From NCBI GenBank assembly GCA_930986645.1, contig CAKNJS010000001.1, positions 1 through 64,000 of the forward strand: a stretch of 64,000 nt of DNA, given 5' to 3'. Under the pieces are notes generated by a model. The model did no database searches, was not told the origin of the DNA, and saw only the letters and a list, made by a program, of their open reading frames with translations. A program made the translations under genes and the position numbers. How positions within the stretch are numbered: the stretch's first letter is position 1; every line of letters starts with the position of its first letter. The stretch comes from an uncultured Lachnoclostridium sp. GTDB taxonomy: Bacteria; Bacillota; Clostridia; Lachnospirales; Lachnospiraceae. This document shows, piece after piece, positions 51,761-61,674 of this stretch.

Positions 51761-52624
51761 TTATTTCGTCAGAACTTCGATCCCGGTTTCTGTCACAAGC
51801 ACCATATACTCAATCTGGGCGGACAGTCCGTCATCGATTGTATAAACAGTCCAGCCGTTATCCTCATCTACAAAGTAATCCGGGCTGCCTTCGTTGATCA
51901 TAGGTTCGATTGTGAACATCATGCCGGGGACGAGGAGCATTTCGCTGCCCTTTGGTGTTACGTAGCTTACGAAAGGATCTTCGTGAAATTCAAGGCCGAT
52001 ACCGTGGCCGCCGATCTCTTCGACTACGGAATATCCGTTTGCTTTTGCGTGTGTGTTGATTGCATCGGCGATATCACCTAAGTGTCCCCACGGTTTTGCG
52101 GCAGCTAATCCCAGTTCCACGCATTCTTCCGTTACACGGATCAAGCGTTCGGCACGTTCGGAAATTTTGCCCATTTTAAACATACGCGAGGCATCGGAAA
52201 AATATCCGTCTACAATGGTTGAGACGTCAACATTGATAATATCGCCTTCTTTGAGTATGATATTTTCGTCCGGAATTCCGTGGCAGATCTCATTGTTGAG
52301 AGATGTGCACACGCTCTTTGGAAATCCCTGATAATTCAGTGGTGCGGGAATACCGCCGTGCTCTGTTGTAAAGCGGTATACGATATCATCGATCTCGGCG
52401 GTGCTCATTCCGATGCGGATGTGTTTTGCCACTTCATCAAGTACTGCTGTATTCAGGGCGGCACTTGTTTTTATCTTCTCTATCTGAGCCGGTGTTTTCA
52501 ACAGTTTGCGGGTAGGTACAATTTCCCCTTTTTCTGCGTGTAAAAGCATTTTCTCTTCAATGGGCATATGGCATTTTTTATATTTTTTGCCGCTGCCGCA
52601 CCAGCATAGCTCATTTCGTTCCAT
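51761..52624 (-). CDS. map: Methionine aminopeptidase with N-terminal SEC-C zinc motif
   Basis: 287 residues. The first ~25 hold a SEC-C motif (CWCGSGKKYKKCH). The M24 pita-bread domain then has metal ligands in VDVSTIVDGYFSDASRMF (two Asp), GGHGIGLEFHEDP (His) and FTIEPM (Glu), plus a late Glu in AQIEYMVLV. It removes initiator methionine. The ATG at 52624 follows AGAGGAGATG. The SEC-C extension probably helps ribosome or SecA contact. Confidence 0.94.
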   Translation of the reverse strand: MERNELCWCGSGKKYKKCHMPIEEKMLLHAEKGEIVPTRKLLKTPAQIEKIKTSAALNTAVLDEVAKHIRIGMSTAEIDDIVYRFTTEHGGIPAPLNYQGFPKSVCTSLNNEICHGIPDENIILKEGDIINVDVSTIVDGYFSDASRMFKMGKISERAERLIRVTEECVELGLAAAKPWGHLGDIADAINTHAKANGYSVVEEIGGHGIGLEFHEDPFVSYVTPKGSEMLLVPGMMFTIEPMINEGSPDYFVDEDNGWTVYTIDDGLSAQIEYMVLVTETGIEVLTK

Positions 52625-52683
52625 AGAAATACATCTCCTCTGAATAATAATCATTGTCATAATTACCGGACGGGCCGGCTGAA

Positions 52684-53919
52684 TCAGAACCGGTGGATAA
52701 ACAGGCCGCTTCGCAGCTTCGGTTCAAACCATGTGGATTTCGGCGGCATAAGTTTACCGCTGTCTGCTACTGACATCAGTTCTTCCATTGACGTGGGATG
52801 CATGGAAAACGCGATGCCGTCCGAGGTGTCTGCAGCTTCTTCGAGAGCAGCGAGCCCGCGGATCCCTCCGATGAAGCGGATGCGCGGATCTGTTTTGGGA
52901 TCGCTTATACCGAAAACAGGTTCGATGATGTGATCCTGAAGAATGGACACGTCCAAGCCTTTTACCGGATCATCGGACTGCAAAGCTGGTCTTGCCGTAA
53001 GCTGATACCAGCTTCCTTCGCAGTACACACCGAATTCGCCCTTGTGTTTCGGGCGGTATGCATCCGTTCCGATTTTTCTGATTTTGAAACCATCTTTTAT
53101 CTTATCAAGAAATTCATCAAATGTACACCCATTCCTGTCCGTAATCACGCGATTATAGTCGCAGATACACAGCTCGTCAGCGGGAAACAGTACAGACAGA
53201 AAATAGTTGTACTCTTCGCTGCCGGAATACTTAGGATCTGCGGATCTGCGCATCAGGCCGACCCGGACAGCGGAGGCGGCGCGGTGGTGGCCGTCTGCAA
53301 TGTAAAGATGTGGAATTTTGCCAAATAACTGAGATATTTTATCAATATTTTCCTGCCCGCTGATCTTCCAGACCTGATGGCGGACTCCGTCACCGCTGGT
53401 AAAATCATAGAGCGCAGGAAGAGATTTCTCCTGCTCGATGATCTTTTGCAGCGGTTCATATGGCCGATATGCAAGAAAAATCGGTCCGGTCTGGGCGCTG
53501 CATGCATCTACGTGGCGAATGCGGTCCTCTTCCTTTGCGGCAAGAGTGTTTTCGTGTTTTAGAATTACATTATTTATATAGTCGTCGATGGAGGCGCAGC
53601 CGACAAGGCCGGTCTGTGTCCTGTTGTCCATAGTGAGAGCGTATATATAGTAACAGGGTGATGAGTCCTGTATAAATGACCCGTCTTCGATCATGGAATC
53701 GAGAGTGCGGCGTGCAGTCTGGTATACCTGAGGGGAATAGAGATCAGTCCCTTCAGGAAGCAGAGTCTCTGCACGGTCAATTTTTAAGAATGACATCGGG
53801 TTCTCAGAGACGATCTTACGTGCCTCCTGACTGCTGTATACGTCATAAGGGAGTGCCGCTATAGATGACGCAAGACCGGGGGCCGGCCGGATTCCCTTAA
53901 ATGGGCGTATGATACTCAT
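52684..53919 (-). CDS. DUF1015 family protein (SerK/SbnI-like)
   Basis: 411 residues, start MSIIRPFKGIRP, with PYDVYSSQEAR, YYIYAL and the diagnostic ADGHHRAASA motif (about residues 220-229). DUF1015 includes free-serine kinases related to ParB nucleases; in serine-cysteine pathways these make O-phosphoserine. In Clostridia the gene often lies near serine genes, but here it stands alone behind the aminopeptidase. Function therefore only suggested. Confidence 0.85.
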   Translation of the reverse strand: MSIIRPFKGIRPAPGLASSIAALPYDVYSSQEARKIVSENPMSFLKIDRAETLLPEGTDLYSPQVYQTARRTLDSMIEDGSFIQDSSPCYYIYALTMDNRTQTGLVGCASIDDYINNVILKHENTLAAKEEDRIRHVDACSAQTGPIFLAYRPYEPLQKIIEQEKSLPALYDFTSGDGVRHQVWKISGQENIDKISQLFGKIPHLYIADGHHRAASAVRVGLMRRSADPKYSGSEEYNYFLSVLFPADELCICDYNRVITDRNGCTFDEFLDKIKDGFKIRKIGTDAYRPKHKGEFGVYCEGSWYQLTARPALQSDDPVKGLDVSILQDHIIEPVFGISDPKTDPRIRFIGGIRGLAALEEAADTSDGIAFSMHPTSMEELMSVADSGKLMPPKSTWFEPKLRSGLFIHRF

Positions 53920-54153
53920 AATAGTCTCCTTTTCTGTTTGTATATCTGTATTTGTATTTATGCCATGAACATTCTAACACACATAAAGGTGTTTTGCCAG
54001 ATAGACTTCGTGTCTGCCGGCGGCCTGTACAGACAGCTGAAAGTCCGGAATATCCGGTCTGCAGTATGCGCAATATTCGACAAAAACCGTTATTTTTACT
54101 TGCCCGCGGGTAAAAAGTATAGTAGTATTAATATCCGAAGGAGAGATATTTTT

Positions 54154-54726
54154 ATGTGGTATTGGATCGTAATGTTTATACTCATTGCCGGCAGTATCGG
54201 AATGCTGGGAGTATCATTCAGAAGCATAAAGAAAAATAAGGACATTGCTGCCGCACAGATGGACAGAGGGGGCCGGCGGCGGAGACGGAGATCGGAAGAA
54301 GACGAGGATGAAGATGACTATGATATGACACCGAGGCAGAGGAGGCGTCCGGTGCCGGAAGAGGATGAGGAACCGCCGCGCCGCCAGCGGAAGAAGAGGC
54401 GCCAGTGGAAGATTATTCTGGAAGATATCGACAGCTGGGATAAATACAGCTTTACGTTTTACGATACAGTGGGTATCGGAAGAGGAAAGGACGGAAGTAT
54501 GTATGAGAAGTATCTTCCGATCATCGGGGACGGACGTGTGTCAAAGATACACTGTGCGATTGTCCATAGAGGAGATAAGCTTTATCTGAAGGATGAAGGC
54601 TCCAGAAACGGAACTTATCTTAACGGGGAACGGATTGACCGCCCGGTTGCAGTTCAGAGAGACGACATTATCGGTGTCGGGGAGACGCGGCTGGAGATCC
54701 AGAGAATTCTCAGGGAAAGTGAATAA
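54154..54726 (+). CDS. FHA-domain membrane protein
   Basis: 190 residues. One membrane segment (about 2-20), a highly charged Arg/Glu/Asp linker (about 40-95) and a C-terminal FHA domain (about 105-188) with VGIGRGKDGSM, GRVSKIHCAIV, LKDEGSRNGTYLNGERI. FHA domains bind phosphothreonine, so a link with a Ser/Thr kinase is likely. The start follows AAGGAGAG; the open frame continues upstream without a ribosome site. Confidence 0.88.
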   Translation: MWYWIVMFILIAGSIGMLGVSFRSIKKNKDIAAAQMDRGGRRRRRRSEEDEDEDDYDMTPRQRRRPVPEEDEEPPRRQRKKRRQWKIILEDIDSWDKYSFTFYDTVGIGRGKDGSMYEKYLPIIGDGRVSKIHCAIVHRGDKLYLKDEGSRNGTYLNGERIDRPVAVQRDDIIGVGETRLEIQRILRESE

Positions 54727-54853
54727 CAGAATAACAGAGAACTTACAGTGAATCGTCCGCTCCGGAAACGGGGCGGGCGATTGTGCGTGTATGGAACAGA
54801 TAGTTTTAAAATGCATATAATAGCCATATAATGTCTTCCGGGAGTGAATTTTC

Positions 54854-55327
54854 ATGGATGCAAAAGTGCCCTACTATATGGCGTATCCGATGCCGTTTTC
54901 TTATGACGACGAGAGGACGGAGCAGATGGATTTTGAATATCTCAAGAGTATGTACCCTGATGCTGCCAAACGGCTCATGCCCTATGTGGAAGAGGAGTGT
55001 GACCGGATGGAGTATGAAAACAGTATGGTCTACGACCAGTATCCGGATAAGCTGCAGCTGAAACTTATGTGCAGAAGGGTATATGATAATGTCAGAAAAC
55101 ACGAACGCATATTTGCAGAAGAGGAGGCTGCAGCTGAGCCCTATGGCGAGCCGGAATCCGGTGCGGGGGTAAACAGTCAGACGGATAGAAGACGCAGACC
55201 CTGCCGCGTCGGGGAATGCGGCAGGACAGATACGTTGTCACTGCGTGATTTTATAGAGATAATGCTCTATCAGGAGCTCTATAAACGCAGATGCGATTAC
55301 AGGAGAAGATGCAGAAGATTTTACTAA
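54854..55327 (+). CDS. Hypothetical protein, possible spore-associated
   Basis: 157 residues. The N-terminal half is Tyr/Pro/Met-rich and acidic (VPYYMAYPMPFSYDDERTEQ, FEYLKSMYPDAAKRLMPYVEEECDRMEYENSMVYDQYPD in part); a Glu/Ala linker follows, and the end is strongly basic (YKRRCDYRRRCRRFY) with several Cys. It is reminiscent of clostridial spore coat or germination-associated small proteins, but no family is certain. Own ribosome site GGGAGTGA. Confidence 0.6.
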   Translation: MDAKVPYYMAYPMPFSYDDERTEQMDFEYLKSMYPDAAKRLMPYVEEECDRMEYENSMVYDQYPDKLQLKLMCRRVYDNVRKHERIFAEEEAAAEPYGEPESGAGVNSQTDRRRRPCRVGECGRTDTLSLRDFIEIMLYQELYKRRCDYRRRCRRFY

Positions 55328-55448
55328 TGGGAGAATCCATGCTATAATCCCCCTATGAGTGACACGGCCCGCAGGCCGGACTGCCCTGCGGGGCAGAAAC
55401 TTCTGCGGGGATCATGATGGAAAATATGAAATAGAGAGAGAATACAAA

Positions 55449-56009
55449 ATGAAGAGAAATCTGATATTTATTGGTATGCCGGCGGTGGGGAAGAGCACGG
55501 TCGGCATCGTAGTTGCAAAACGTCTGGGGATGCGGTTTATCGATACGGATCTTCTGATACAGGAGCAGGAGGGTAAACTTCTGCGGGAGATTATCGCTGA
55601 GAAAGGCGAAGACGGTTTCCTTAAGATTGAAAATCAGGTGAACGCCTCTGTAAAGGCGAAAAATGCAGTCATATCGCCCGGCGGCAGCGTGATTTACTGC
55701 AGGGAGGCTATGAAACATTATAAAAAAATCGGGACGGTCGTATATTTAAAGGCGTCTTATCAGACAATAAAAAAGCGGATCAGAAATCCCAAAAAGCGCG
55801 GCGTTGTGCTCAAAGAGGGGCAGTCCTTGCGGGATTTGTACTATGAGAGAGTGCCGTATTTTGAAAAATATGCCGATATTACTGTGTGTGAAGACGGCTG
55901 CCGTATAGAAGATACAATAAAAAATGTGCTGAATGCGGTGAAAAAGTACAGAAAAACGACGGAATTCCGGAAAAAACTTGACAATGCCCCAAAGAGCAAA
56001 CTAAAATAA
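55449..56009 (+). CDS. aroK: Shikimate kinase
   Basis: 186 residues. P-loop GMPAVGKST (residues 9-17), shikimate-binding FIDTDLL (Asp32/Asp34) and SPGGSVIYC (Gly pair). The lid segment reads RNPKKRGVVLKEGQSLRDLYYERVPYFEKYA, in line with family members. It phosphorylates shikimate in aromatic amino acid synthesis. The other aro genes are not nearby. It has only a weak ribosome site (GAGAGAGAAT). Confidence 0.86.
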   Translation: MKRNLIFIGMPAVGKSTVGIVVAKRLGMRFIDTDLLIQEQEGKLLREIIAEKGEDGFLKIENQVNASVKAKNAVISPGGSVIYCREAMKHYKKIGTVVYLKASYQTIKKRIRNPKKRGVVLKEGQSLRDLYYERVPYFEKYADITVCEDGCRIEDTIKNVLNAVKKYRKTTEFRKKLDNAPKSKLK

Positions 56010-56065
56010 GATTTTGAGCAGAAAATCAGATATTCGTGAGGATATCTTCTGCTGTGAAAAAGGAA

Positions 56066-56094
56066 TTTAAAAACAGCAGGTTATATGATATAAT
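56066..56094 (+). promoter_or_regulatory. Promoter of murA
   Basis: TTTAAA (56066-56071), a 17-base spacer and TATAAT (56089-56094) with an extended TGA. The leader is about 105 bases and begins with a GCAGT/ACTGC hairpin. Confidence 0.65.
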
Positions 56095-56204
56095 ACATTC
56101 GTGGGTGCAGTTTACTGCAATTCCCTTGCACAGACGCAAGCGACAACTTTAAGATACAGAGGGGACATACGAATAAGATAATAAGATCGAGGTCGAGGTG
56201 CAAA

Positions 56205-57497
56205 ATGGAGCAATATATTATTAAGGGCGGCAATCCGCTGGTTGGAGAAGTAGAGATCGGCGGTGCCAAAAATGCAGCGCTTGCCATTCTGGCAGCGGCA
56301 ATCATGACGGACGAGACAGTCCTGATCGAGAACCTGCCGGATGTGAACGACATCAATGTTATGCTTGAGGCAATCAGCGAGATTGGTGCGATGGTTCAGC
56401 GTATTGACAGACATACAGTTAAGATTAACGGAAGTACGATTGGCGATTTCAATATCGAATATGATTATATTAAGAAGATAAGAGCTTCTTACTATCTGCT
56501 TGGAGCTCTGCTCGGTAAGTATAAAAGGGCGGAAGTGGCTCTTCCGGGCGGATGCAACATCGGAAGCAGACCGATTGACCAGCATTTGAAGGGATTCCGT
56601 GCACTGGGTGCAGATGTGGATATTGAACATGGAAAGATTGTGGCGGAAGCGGATTATTTACGCGGCACACATCTCTATTTTGATGTTGTGAGCGTGGGAG
56701 CTACGATCAATGTCATGATGGCCGCAGCCATGTCCGAGGGGCTTACCATTATGGAAAATGTGGCGAAAGAACCTCATGTGGTAGATGTGGCGAACTTTCT
56801 TAACAGCATGGGTGCGAACATCAGAGGAGCAGGTACTGACGTGATCAAGATCAGAGGAGTTCATTCCCTGCACAAGACGGAGTACTCTATTATTCCGGAT
56901 CAGATTGAGGCCGGCACATTTATGTTTGCGGCGGCAGCCACAAAAGGGGATGTAACTGTTCTGAATGTAATTCCGAAGCATCTCGATGCGACCATTTCCA
57001 AACTGATCGATATCGGATGCGAGGTGGAGGAATTCGATGATGCAGTGCGTGTTGTGGCAAAGGGACGGCTGAGAAGCACACAGGTGAAAACTCTTCCGTA
57101 TCCGGGGTATCCGACAGATATGCAGCCCCAGATCGGTGTTGTCCTTGCGCTGGCAAAGGGTACGAGCACCATTACGGAAAGTATCTTTGAGAACCGTTTC
57201 AAATATCTTGGCGAGCTGGCACGCATGGGAGCGCAGGTTAAGGTGGAAGGCAATTCCGCTACGATCGAGGGAATCGAGAGATTCTCTGGAGCGAGAGTGA
57301 GCGCGCCTGACTTAAGAGCGGGGGCGGCACTGTGCATCGCCGGACTTGCGGCTGATGGAATCACAATCGTGGATGATATTGTTTATATCCAGAGAGGATA
57401 TGAGAGGTTTGAGGAGAAGCTCAGAAGCCTCGGCGGTATTATCGAAAAAGTTACAAGTGAGAAGGAAATTCAGAAGTTTAAGCTGAAAGTAGGATAA
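56205..57497 (+). CDS. murA: UDP-N-acetylglucosamine 1-carboxyvinyltransferase
   Basis: 430 residues. The first committed step of peptidoglycan synthesis, adding enolpyruvate to UDP-GlcNAc. Seen are GGAKNAALAILAAAI, the catalytic Cys in LPGGCNIGSRPIDQH (near residue 117, the fosfomycin target), and the C-terminal RDLRAGAALCIAG-like DLRAGAALCIAGLAADG. Normal length. Followed by the metK riboswitch. Confidence 0.96.
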   Translation: MEQYIIKGGNPLVGEVEIGGAKNAALAILAAAIMTDETVLIENLPDVNDINVMLEAISEIGAMVQRIDRHTVKINGSTIGDFNIEYDYIKKIRASYYLLGALLGKYKRAEVALPGGCNIGSRPIDQHLKGFRALGADVDIEHGKIVAEADYLRGTHLYFDVVSVGATINVMMAAAMSEGLTIMENVAKEPHVVDVANFLNSMGANIRGAGTDVIKIRGVHSLHKTEYSIIPDQIEAGTFMFAAAATKGDVTVLNVIPKHLDATISKLIDIGCEVEEFDDAVRVVAKGRLRSTQVKTLPYPGYPTDMQPQIGVVLALAKGTSTITESIFENRFKYLGELARMGAQVKVEGNSATIEGIERFSGARVSAPDLRAGAALCIAGLAADGITIVDDIVYIQRGYERFEEKLRSLGGIIEKVTSEKEIQKFKLKVG

Positions 57498-57512
57498 AAT
57501 TCATAAATACTA

Positions 57513-57541
57513 TTGACATTTCCTTTGTCACGCAGTAAAGT
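57513..57541 (+). promoter_or_regulatory. Promoter of metK
   Basis: TTGACA (57513-57518), a 17-base spacer and TAAAGT (57536-57541). Confidence 0.72.
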
Positions 57542-57575
57542 TTCTTACTGGAACAAAATTAAATTATTAAGACTT

Positions 57576-57675
57576 TCTCTTATTCAGAGCAGTGGAGATA
57601 CAAAGGATCTGTGAAGCTGCGGCAACCCCTTACATGGAAGGTGCCAACCTGAGCGAGTGATCGAACAATAAGAGG
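57576..57675 (+). promoter_or_regulatory. SAM-I (S-box) riboswitch
   Basis: P1 CTCTTATT/AATAAGAG (57577-57584 with 57667-57674), then AGAGCAGTGGAG, GAAGCTGCGGCAACC and GGAAGGTGCCAACCTG, all hallmarks of the S-box. SAM binding stabilises P1 and allows the terminator downstream. It controls metK, whose product makes SAM. Confidence 0.93.
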
Positions 57676-57694
57676 ATTGTAACGATAAATATCG

Positions 57695-57724
57695 GCAGTC
57701 CGCTTTGCGGACTGCTTTCTTTTT
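57695..57724 (+). terminator. Riboswitch-controlled terminator
   Basis: GCAGTCCGC/GCGGACTGC with TTTCTTTTT, directly after the S-box aptamer. Confidence 0.88.
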
Positions 57725-57797
57725 GTCTGAAAAGGAATACCTGCGCAGGTGTTGCCAAAGAAGATCAGACAGACGGACGATCCAAGGGAGAAAGTTG

Positions 57798-57847
57798 GGC
57801 TTAACTGCTGCAGTTAAGCCGGCATATCTGCGTAACAGCAGATATGC
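57798..57847 (+). promoter_or_regulatory. Two tandem perfect hairpins in the metK leader
   Basis: GGCTTAACTG-ctg-CAGTTAAGCC (57798-57820) and GCATATCTGC-gtaaca-GCAGATATGC (57822-57847) lie between the riboswitch terminator and the ribosome site AAAGGAG. Neither has a T tract. They may stabilise the mRNA or give a second layer of control. Confidence 0.6.
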
Positions 57848-57874
57848 GGTGTACAGAGAAAGGAGTTATATCGT

Positions 57875-59062
57875 ATGGAGAAGTTATTATTTACATCTGA
57901 GTCAGTCACCGAAGGCCATCCGGATAAGATGTGCGACCAGATTTCTGACGCTATTCTGGATGCTTTGATGGAGCAGGATCCTATGAGCCGTGTTGCGTGT
58001 GAAACATGCTGTACGACAGGTATGGTCATGGTCATGGGAGAGATCACCACAAAGGCGTATGTCGATATCCCGAAAATCGTGCGCGATACAGTCCGTGAGA
58101 TCGGATACACAAGAGGAAAATACGGTTTTGACGCAGACACATGCGGCGTGATCACAACGATCGACGAGCAGTCCGCAGATATTGCAATGGGTGTGGACAA
58201 AGCCCTTGAGGCAAAGGAACATACAATGTCAGAGGATGACATTGAAGCAATCGGCGCAGGAGATCAGGGAATGATGTTCGGCTATGCATCCGATGAGACG
58301 GAAGAGTATATGCCGTATCCGATCGCTATGGCGCACAAGCTGGCCCGTCAGCTTACAAAAGTGAGAAAAGACGGCACACTGCCGTATCTCCGTCCGGACG
58401 GAAAGACACAGGTGACGGCAGAGTACGATGAGAATCATATGCCGAAGCGTCTGGATGCAGTCGTTCTTTCCACTCAGCATGATCCGGATGTGACACAGGA
58501 GCAGATCCATGAGGATATTAAGAAATATGTCTTCGATGAGATCATCCCGGCCGATATGGTTGACGACGAGACAAAGTTTTTCATTAACCCGACGGGAAGA
58601 TTTGTCATCGGCGGCCCGCACGGAGACAGCGGTCTGACAGGACGTAAGATCATTGTTGATACATACGGCGGTATGGCACGTCACGGCGGCGGCGCATTTT
58701 CCGGAAAGGACTGCACGAAAGTAGACCGTTCTGCAGCATATGCGGCACGTTATGCGGCGAAGAATATCGTGGCCGCAGGACTTGCAAAACGATGTGAGAT
58801 CCAGCTGTCCTATGCGATCGGCGTGGCACAGCCTACATCAATCGCTGTAGATACATTCGGGACAGGCAAAGTTTCAGATGCGAAACTTGTTGAGATCCTC
58901 CGCGAGAACTTTGATTTCCGCCCGGCGGGAATCATAAGAATGCTCGACCTGCGCAGACCAATCTACAAACAGACAGCAGCGTATGGACACTTCGGACGTA
59001 CGGATCTGGATCTGCCGTGGGAGAAACTGGATAAGGTTGACGATTTGAAGAAATATTTGTAA
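57875..59062 (+). CDS. metK: S-adenosylmethionine synthetase
   Basis: 395 residues. ATP + methionine to SAM. Motifs [12 protein letters not shown] (about 128-139), [18 protein letters not shown] and the N-terminal [20 protein letters not shown]-type sequence are all intact. Regulated by the S-box upstream; ends at a strong terminator. Confidence 0.97.
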   Translation: MEKLLFTSESVTEGHPDKMCDQISDAILDALMEQDPMSRVACETCCTTGMVMVMGEITTKAYVDIPKIVRDTVREIGYTRGKYGFDADTCGVITTIDEQSADIAMGVDKALEAKEHTMSEDDIEAIGAGDQGMMFGYASDETEEYMPYPIAMAHKLARQLTKVRKDGTLPYLRPDGKTQVTAEYDENHMPKRLDAVVLSTQHDPDVTQEQIHEDIKKYVFDEIIPADMVDDETKFFINPTGRFVIGGPHGDSGLTGRKIIVDTYGGMARHGGGAFSGKDCTKVDRSAAYAARYAAKNIVAAGLAKRCEIQLSYAIGVAQPTSIAVDTFGTGKVSDAKLVEILRENFDFRPAGIIRMLDLRRPIYKQTAAYGHFGRTDLDLPWEKLDKVDDLKKYL

Positions 59063-59085
59063 AATATTCTGATAGCAGTCGTTAA

Positions 59086-59124
59086 AAATACCGGGTGCTT
59101 TTGTATAGGTGCCCGGTATTTTTT
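59086..59124 (+). terminator. Terminator after metK
   Basis: ATACCGGGTGC with GCCCGGTAT and T6. Confidence 0.88.
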
Positions 59125-59231
59125 GTAATGGCGGCGGGCTAAAGTCCGGGCCTGAACGAGACTTTGGCGGCCGTTTGAAATCCCGGAATGTGTTTTTGGC
59201 CACTTCCTGCGATTTGAGAAAGGAGCGTTCA

Positions 59232-60287
59232 ATGAAACTCAAGACAAAACTGGTCATTGTCTTTCTGGCAGTTATGATTCTGCCGATGATTTTCATGACT
59301 GTTGCCGTAAATACCATCGGAACCGGCGAGGCAAATGAGATCCAGCAGCTGTATATGATCCTCGTATGCGTTACGACAGGGCTGCTCATTTACTGGATCT
59401 ACCGTTCTGTCTCTGTTCCGCTGACCAAGCTGCAGAAAGCGGCCCGCAATATTAAAGAGGGAAATCTTGATTTTGAGATCCGGCAGGAGTCAGATGATGA
59501 GATCGGGCAGCTCTGTCAGGATTTTGAGGAGATGCGTCTGCGCCTGAAGGCGAACGCGGAGGAGAAGGTACAGTTTGACCGGGAAAATAAGGAACTCATC
59601 AGCAATATCTCCCATGATCTGAAAACTCCGATCACTGCAATCAAAGGTTATGTGGAAGGAATTATGGACGGCGTGGCGGATACGCCGGAAAAGATGGACA
59701 GATATATCAAGACCATATATAATAAGGCTAATGAGATGGATCTTCTTATCAATGAGCTGACGCTGTATTCCAAGATCGACACCAACAGAATTCCTTATAA
59801 TTTTGCGACGATCTCTGCGAAAGAATATTTTGAAGACTGCGCGGAGGATCTGCATATGGAACTGGAGGCGAAGGGCGTATCCTTCAGCTACCGCAATGCC
59901 ATGGAAGAGGACTGCAAGGTGATCGTAGACCCGGAACAGCTCAGGAGAGTCATCAACAACATCGTATCAAATTCCCTGAAATATATGGATAAGCCGGAGG
60001 GAAAGATTACGATGGAGGTAAAGGATGTGGGAGATTTCGTCCAGATCGAGCTGGGCGATAACGGAAAGGGGATCGCTGCAAAAGATCTGCCGTATATCTT
60101 TGACAGGTTTTATCGGACGGATGCGTCAAGAAATTCGTCCAAGGGCGGAAGCGGCATCGGCCTTTCTATTGTGAAAAAGATCGTCGAGGAGCACGGAGGA
60201 AACATCTGGGCCACCAGTGAAGAGGGCGCTGGTACGACAATGTATTTTGTAATCAGAAAATATCAGGAGGTACCGATTGATGAGTAA
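59232..60287 (+). CDS. Sensor histidine kinase
   Basis: 351 residues. Two membrane segments (about 7-25 and 41-59) leave only a ~15-residue outside loop, so it senses in the membrane or through a partner. HAMP (about 60-115), HisKA with phospho-His in ISHDLKTPITAIKGY (near 126) and HATPase_c with NNIVSNSLKY, GDNGKGI and GGSGIGLSIVKKI. ATG 59232 is after AAAGGAGC. Overlaps the response regulator by eight bases. Confidence 0.94.
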   Translation: MKLKTKLVIVFLAVMILPMIFMTVAVNTIGTGEANEIQQLYMILVCVTTGLLIYWIYRSVSVPLTKLQKAARNIKEGNLDFEIRQESDDEIGQLCQDFEEMRLRLKANAEEKVQFDRENKELISNISHDLKTPITAIKGYVEGIMDGVADTPEKMDRYIKTIYNKANEMDLLINELTLYSKIDTNRIPYNFATISAKEYFEDCAEDLHMELEAKGVSFSYRNAMEEDCKVIVDPEQLRRVINNIVSNSLKYMDKPEGKITMEVKDVGDFVQIELGDNGKGIAAKDLPYIFDRFYRTDASRNSSKGGSGIGLSIVKKIVEEHGGNIWATSEEGAGTTMYFVIRKYQEVPIDE

Positions 60288-60972
60288 GCGTATTTTGATC
60301 ATTGAGGATGAGGAGAGCATCGCTGATCTTGAGAAAGATTATCTGGAGCTGAGCAGCTTCGAGGTGGAGGTCGCCAATGACGGACAGACCGGACTGAAGA
60401 AAGGACTTGAAGACGACTTTGATCTGATCATTCTTGATCTGATGCTTCCGGGAGTGGACGGCTTTGAGATCTGCCGTCAGATCCGGGATCAGAAAAACAC
60501 TCCGATCATTATGGTTTCGGCCAAGAAGGATGATATTGACAAGATCAGAGGCTTAGGTCTGGGAGCGGATGATTATATGACAAAACCATTCAGCCCGAGC
60601 GAACTGGTCGCGCGAGTGAAAGCACATCTTGCGAGATATGAAAGGCTGATCGGCAGCGATGTGGAAGAGAATAAAGTTATCGAGATCCGCGGCCTGAAGA
60701 TTGACACGACAGCGCGGCGCGTGTGGGTAAACGGTGAGGAGAAATCATTTACCACAAAGGAATTTGATCTTCTGACCTTTCTTGCAAGTCATCCGAATCA
60801 TGTGTATACAAAGGAAGAGCTGTTCCGTGAGATCTGGGATATGGAGTCCATCGGAGACATCGCTACGGTAACCGTGCATATCAAAAAGATCAGAGAGAAG
60901 ATTGAGTACGATACATCACATCCCCAGTATATCGAGACAATCTGGGGCGTGGGGTACCGGTTTAAAGTGTAA
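60280..60972 (+). CDS. OmpR/PhoB-family response regulator
   Basis: 230 residues. Receiver with acidic pocket EDEE (9-12), phosphorylated Asp53 (LILDLMLPG), Thr/Ser in MVSAK and Lys in TKPFSPSE. The C-terminal winged helix has FTTKEFDLLTFLASHPNHVYTKEELF in part and VHIKKIREKIE. Partner of the kinase that it overlaps. The site AGGAGG precedes ATG 60280. Confidence 0.95.
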   Translation: MSKRILIIEDEESIADLEKDYLELSSFEVEVANDGQTGLKKGLEDDFDLIILDLMLPGVDGFEICRQIRDQKNTPIIMVSAKKDDIDKIRGLGLGADDYMTKPFSPSELVARVKAHLARYERLIGSDVEENKVIEIRGLKIDTTARRVWVNGEEKSFTTKEFDLLTFLASHPNHVYTKEELFREIWDMESIGDIATVTVHIKKIREKIEYDTSHPQYIETIWGVGYRFKV

Positions 60973-60995
60973 AACCCAAAATGAAACAAACATCT

Positions 60996-61039
60996 GCCAT
61001 CCGGAAATATCAGTTGTGGTATTACCGGATGGCTTTTTT
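60996..61039 (+). terminator. Terminator after the two-component system
   Basis: GCCATCCGG with CCGGATGGC and T6. Confidence 0.88.
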
Positions 61040-61146
61040 ATTTTATGAAAAGTGTAACAGTTTACAGGGCCGGAATGTTATATTAGTAGAAGAAATCCTA
61101 TACAGAAGAGCGAAAATAAACGCTGCCGGGCAAAGGGGGTGAAGGC

Positions 61147-61674
61147 TTGGAAAAGGAACTGCTGGAAGAGCTGTATCACAGATACGGACAGGAAATATAC
61201 AGATATTTGTATGCCATATGCCGGGACAGGCTGGCAGCGGAGGATATTCTGCAGGACGTATTCTGCAAAGCACTCATCTCACTTCCATCAAGCCATAGAA
61301 ATGCCCGGGCGTGGCTCTACATGGTGGGGAGAAATCTTCTTTTTAATGAAATGAAAAAACAAAAGAGGCAGATGCATTCGGAAGATCTGGAAAAAAGAGC
61401 GGCAGACAAGACGGGAGGCTCGGACAGCTCGGCCGGAGGAAATCCGGAAGAACAGACGATTAAGAAAGAAGAGAGCGAAATCCTGCGGCAGGCGCTCCTC
61501 ACGCTGGATTTAAGGAAAAGGGAGATTCTGGTCCTGAGTTATTTTGAACATTTTACTCTGAAGGAGACGGCTGCGATCATGGGCATATCTTATGAAAATG
61601 CAAGGATACTGAGTATGCGGGCAAAACGGGAGATGCGCAGGATAATGGAGGTGAACGGTTATGAAATATCATGA
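61147..61674 (+). CDS. ECF-type RNA polymerase sigma factor
   Basis: 175 residues from a TTG start after GGGGGTGA. Region 2 (LYHRYGQEIYRYLYAICRDRLAAEDILQDVF in part) and region 4 (LTLDLRKREILVLSYFEHFTLKETAAIMGIS in part) are joined by a short charged linker. It overlaps the next gene by 14 bases; that gene is its likely anti-sigma factor. Confidence 0.9.
   Translation: MEKELLEELYHRYGQEIYRYLYAICRDRLAAEDILQDVFCKALISLPSSHRNARAWLYMVGRNLLFNEMKKQKRQMHSEDLEKRAADKTGGSDSSAGGNPEEQTIKKEESEILRQALLTLDLRKREILVLSYFEHFTLKETAAIMGISYENARILSMRAKREMRRIMEVNGYEIS

Noticed and set aside
54750-54785. GC-rich hairpin after the FHA gene as a terminator
   Set aside because: The stem is followed by ATTGTGCG without a T tract, so termination is not supported.
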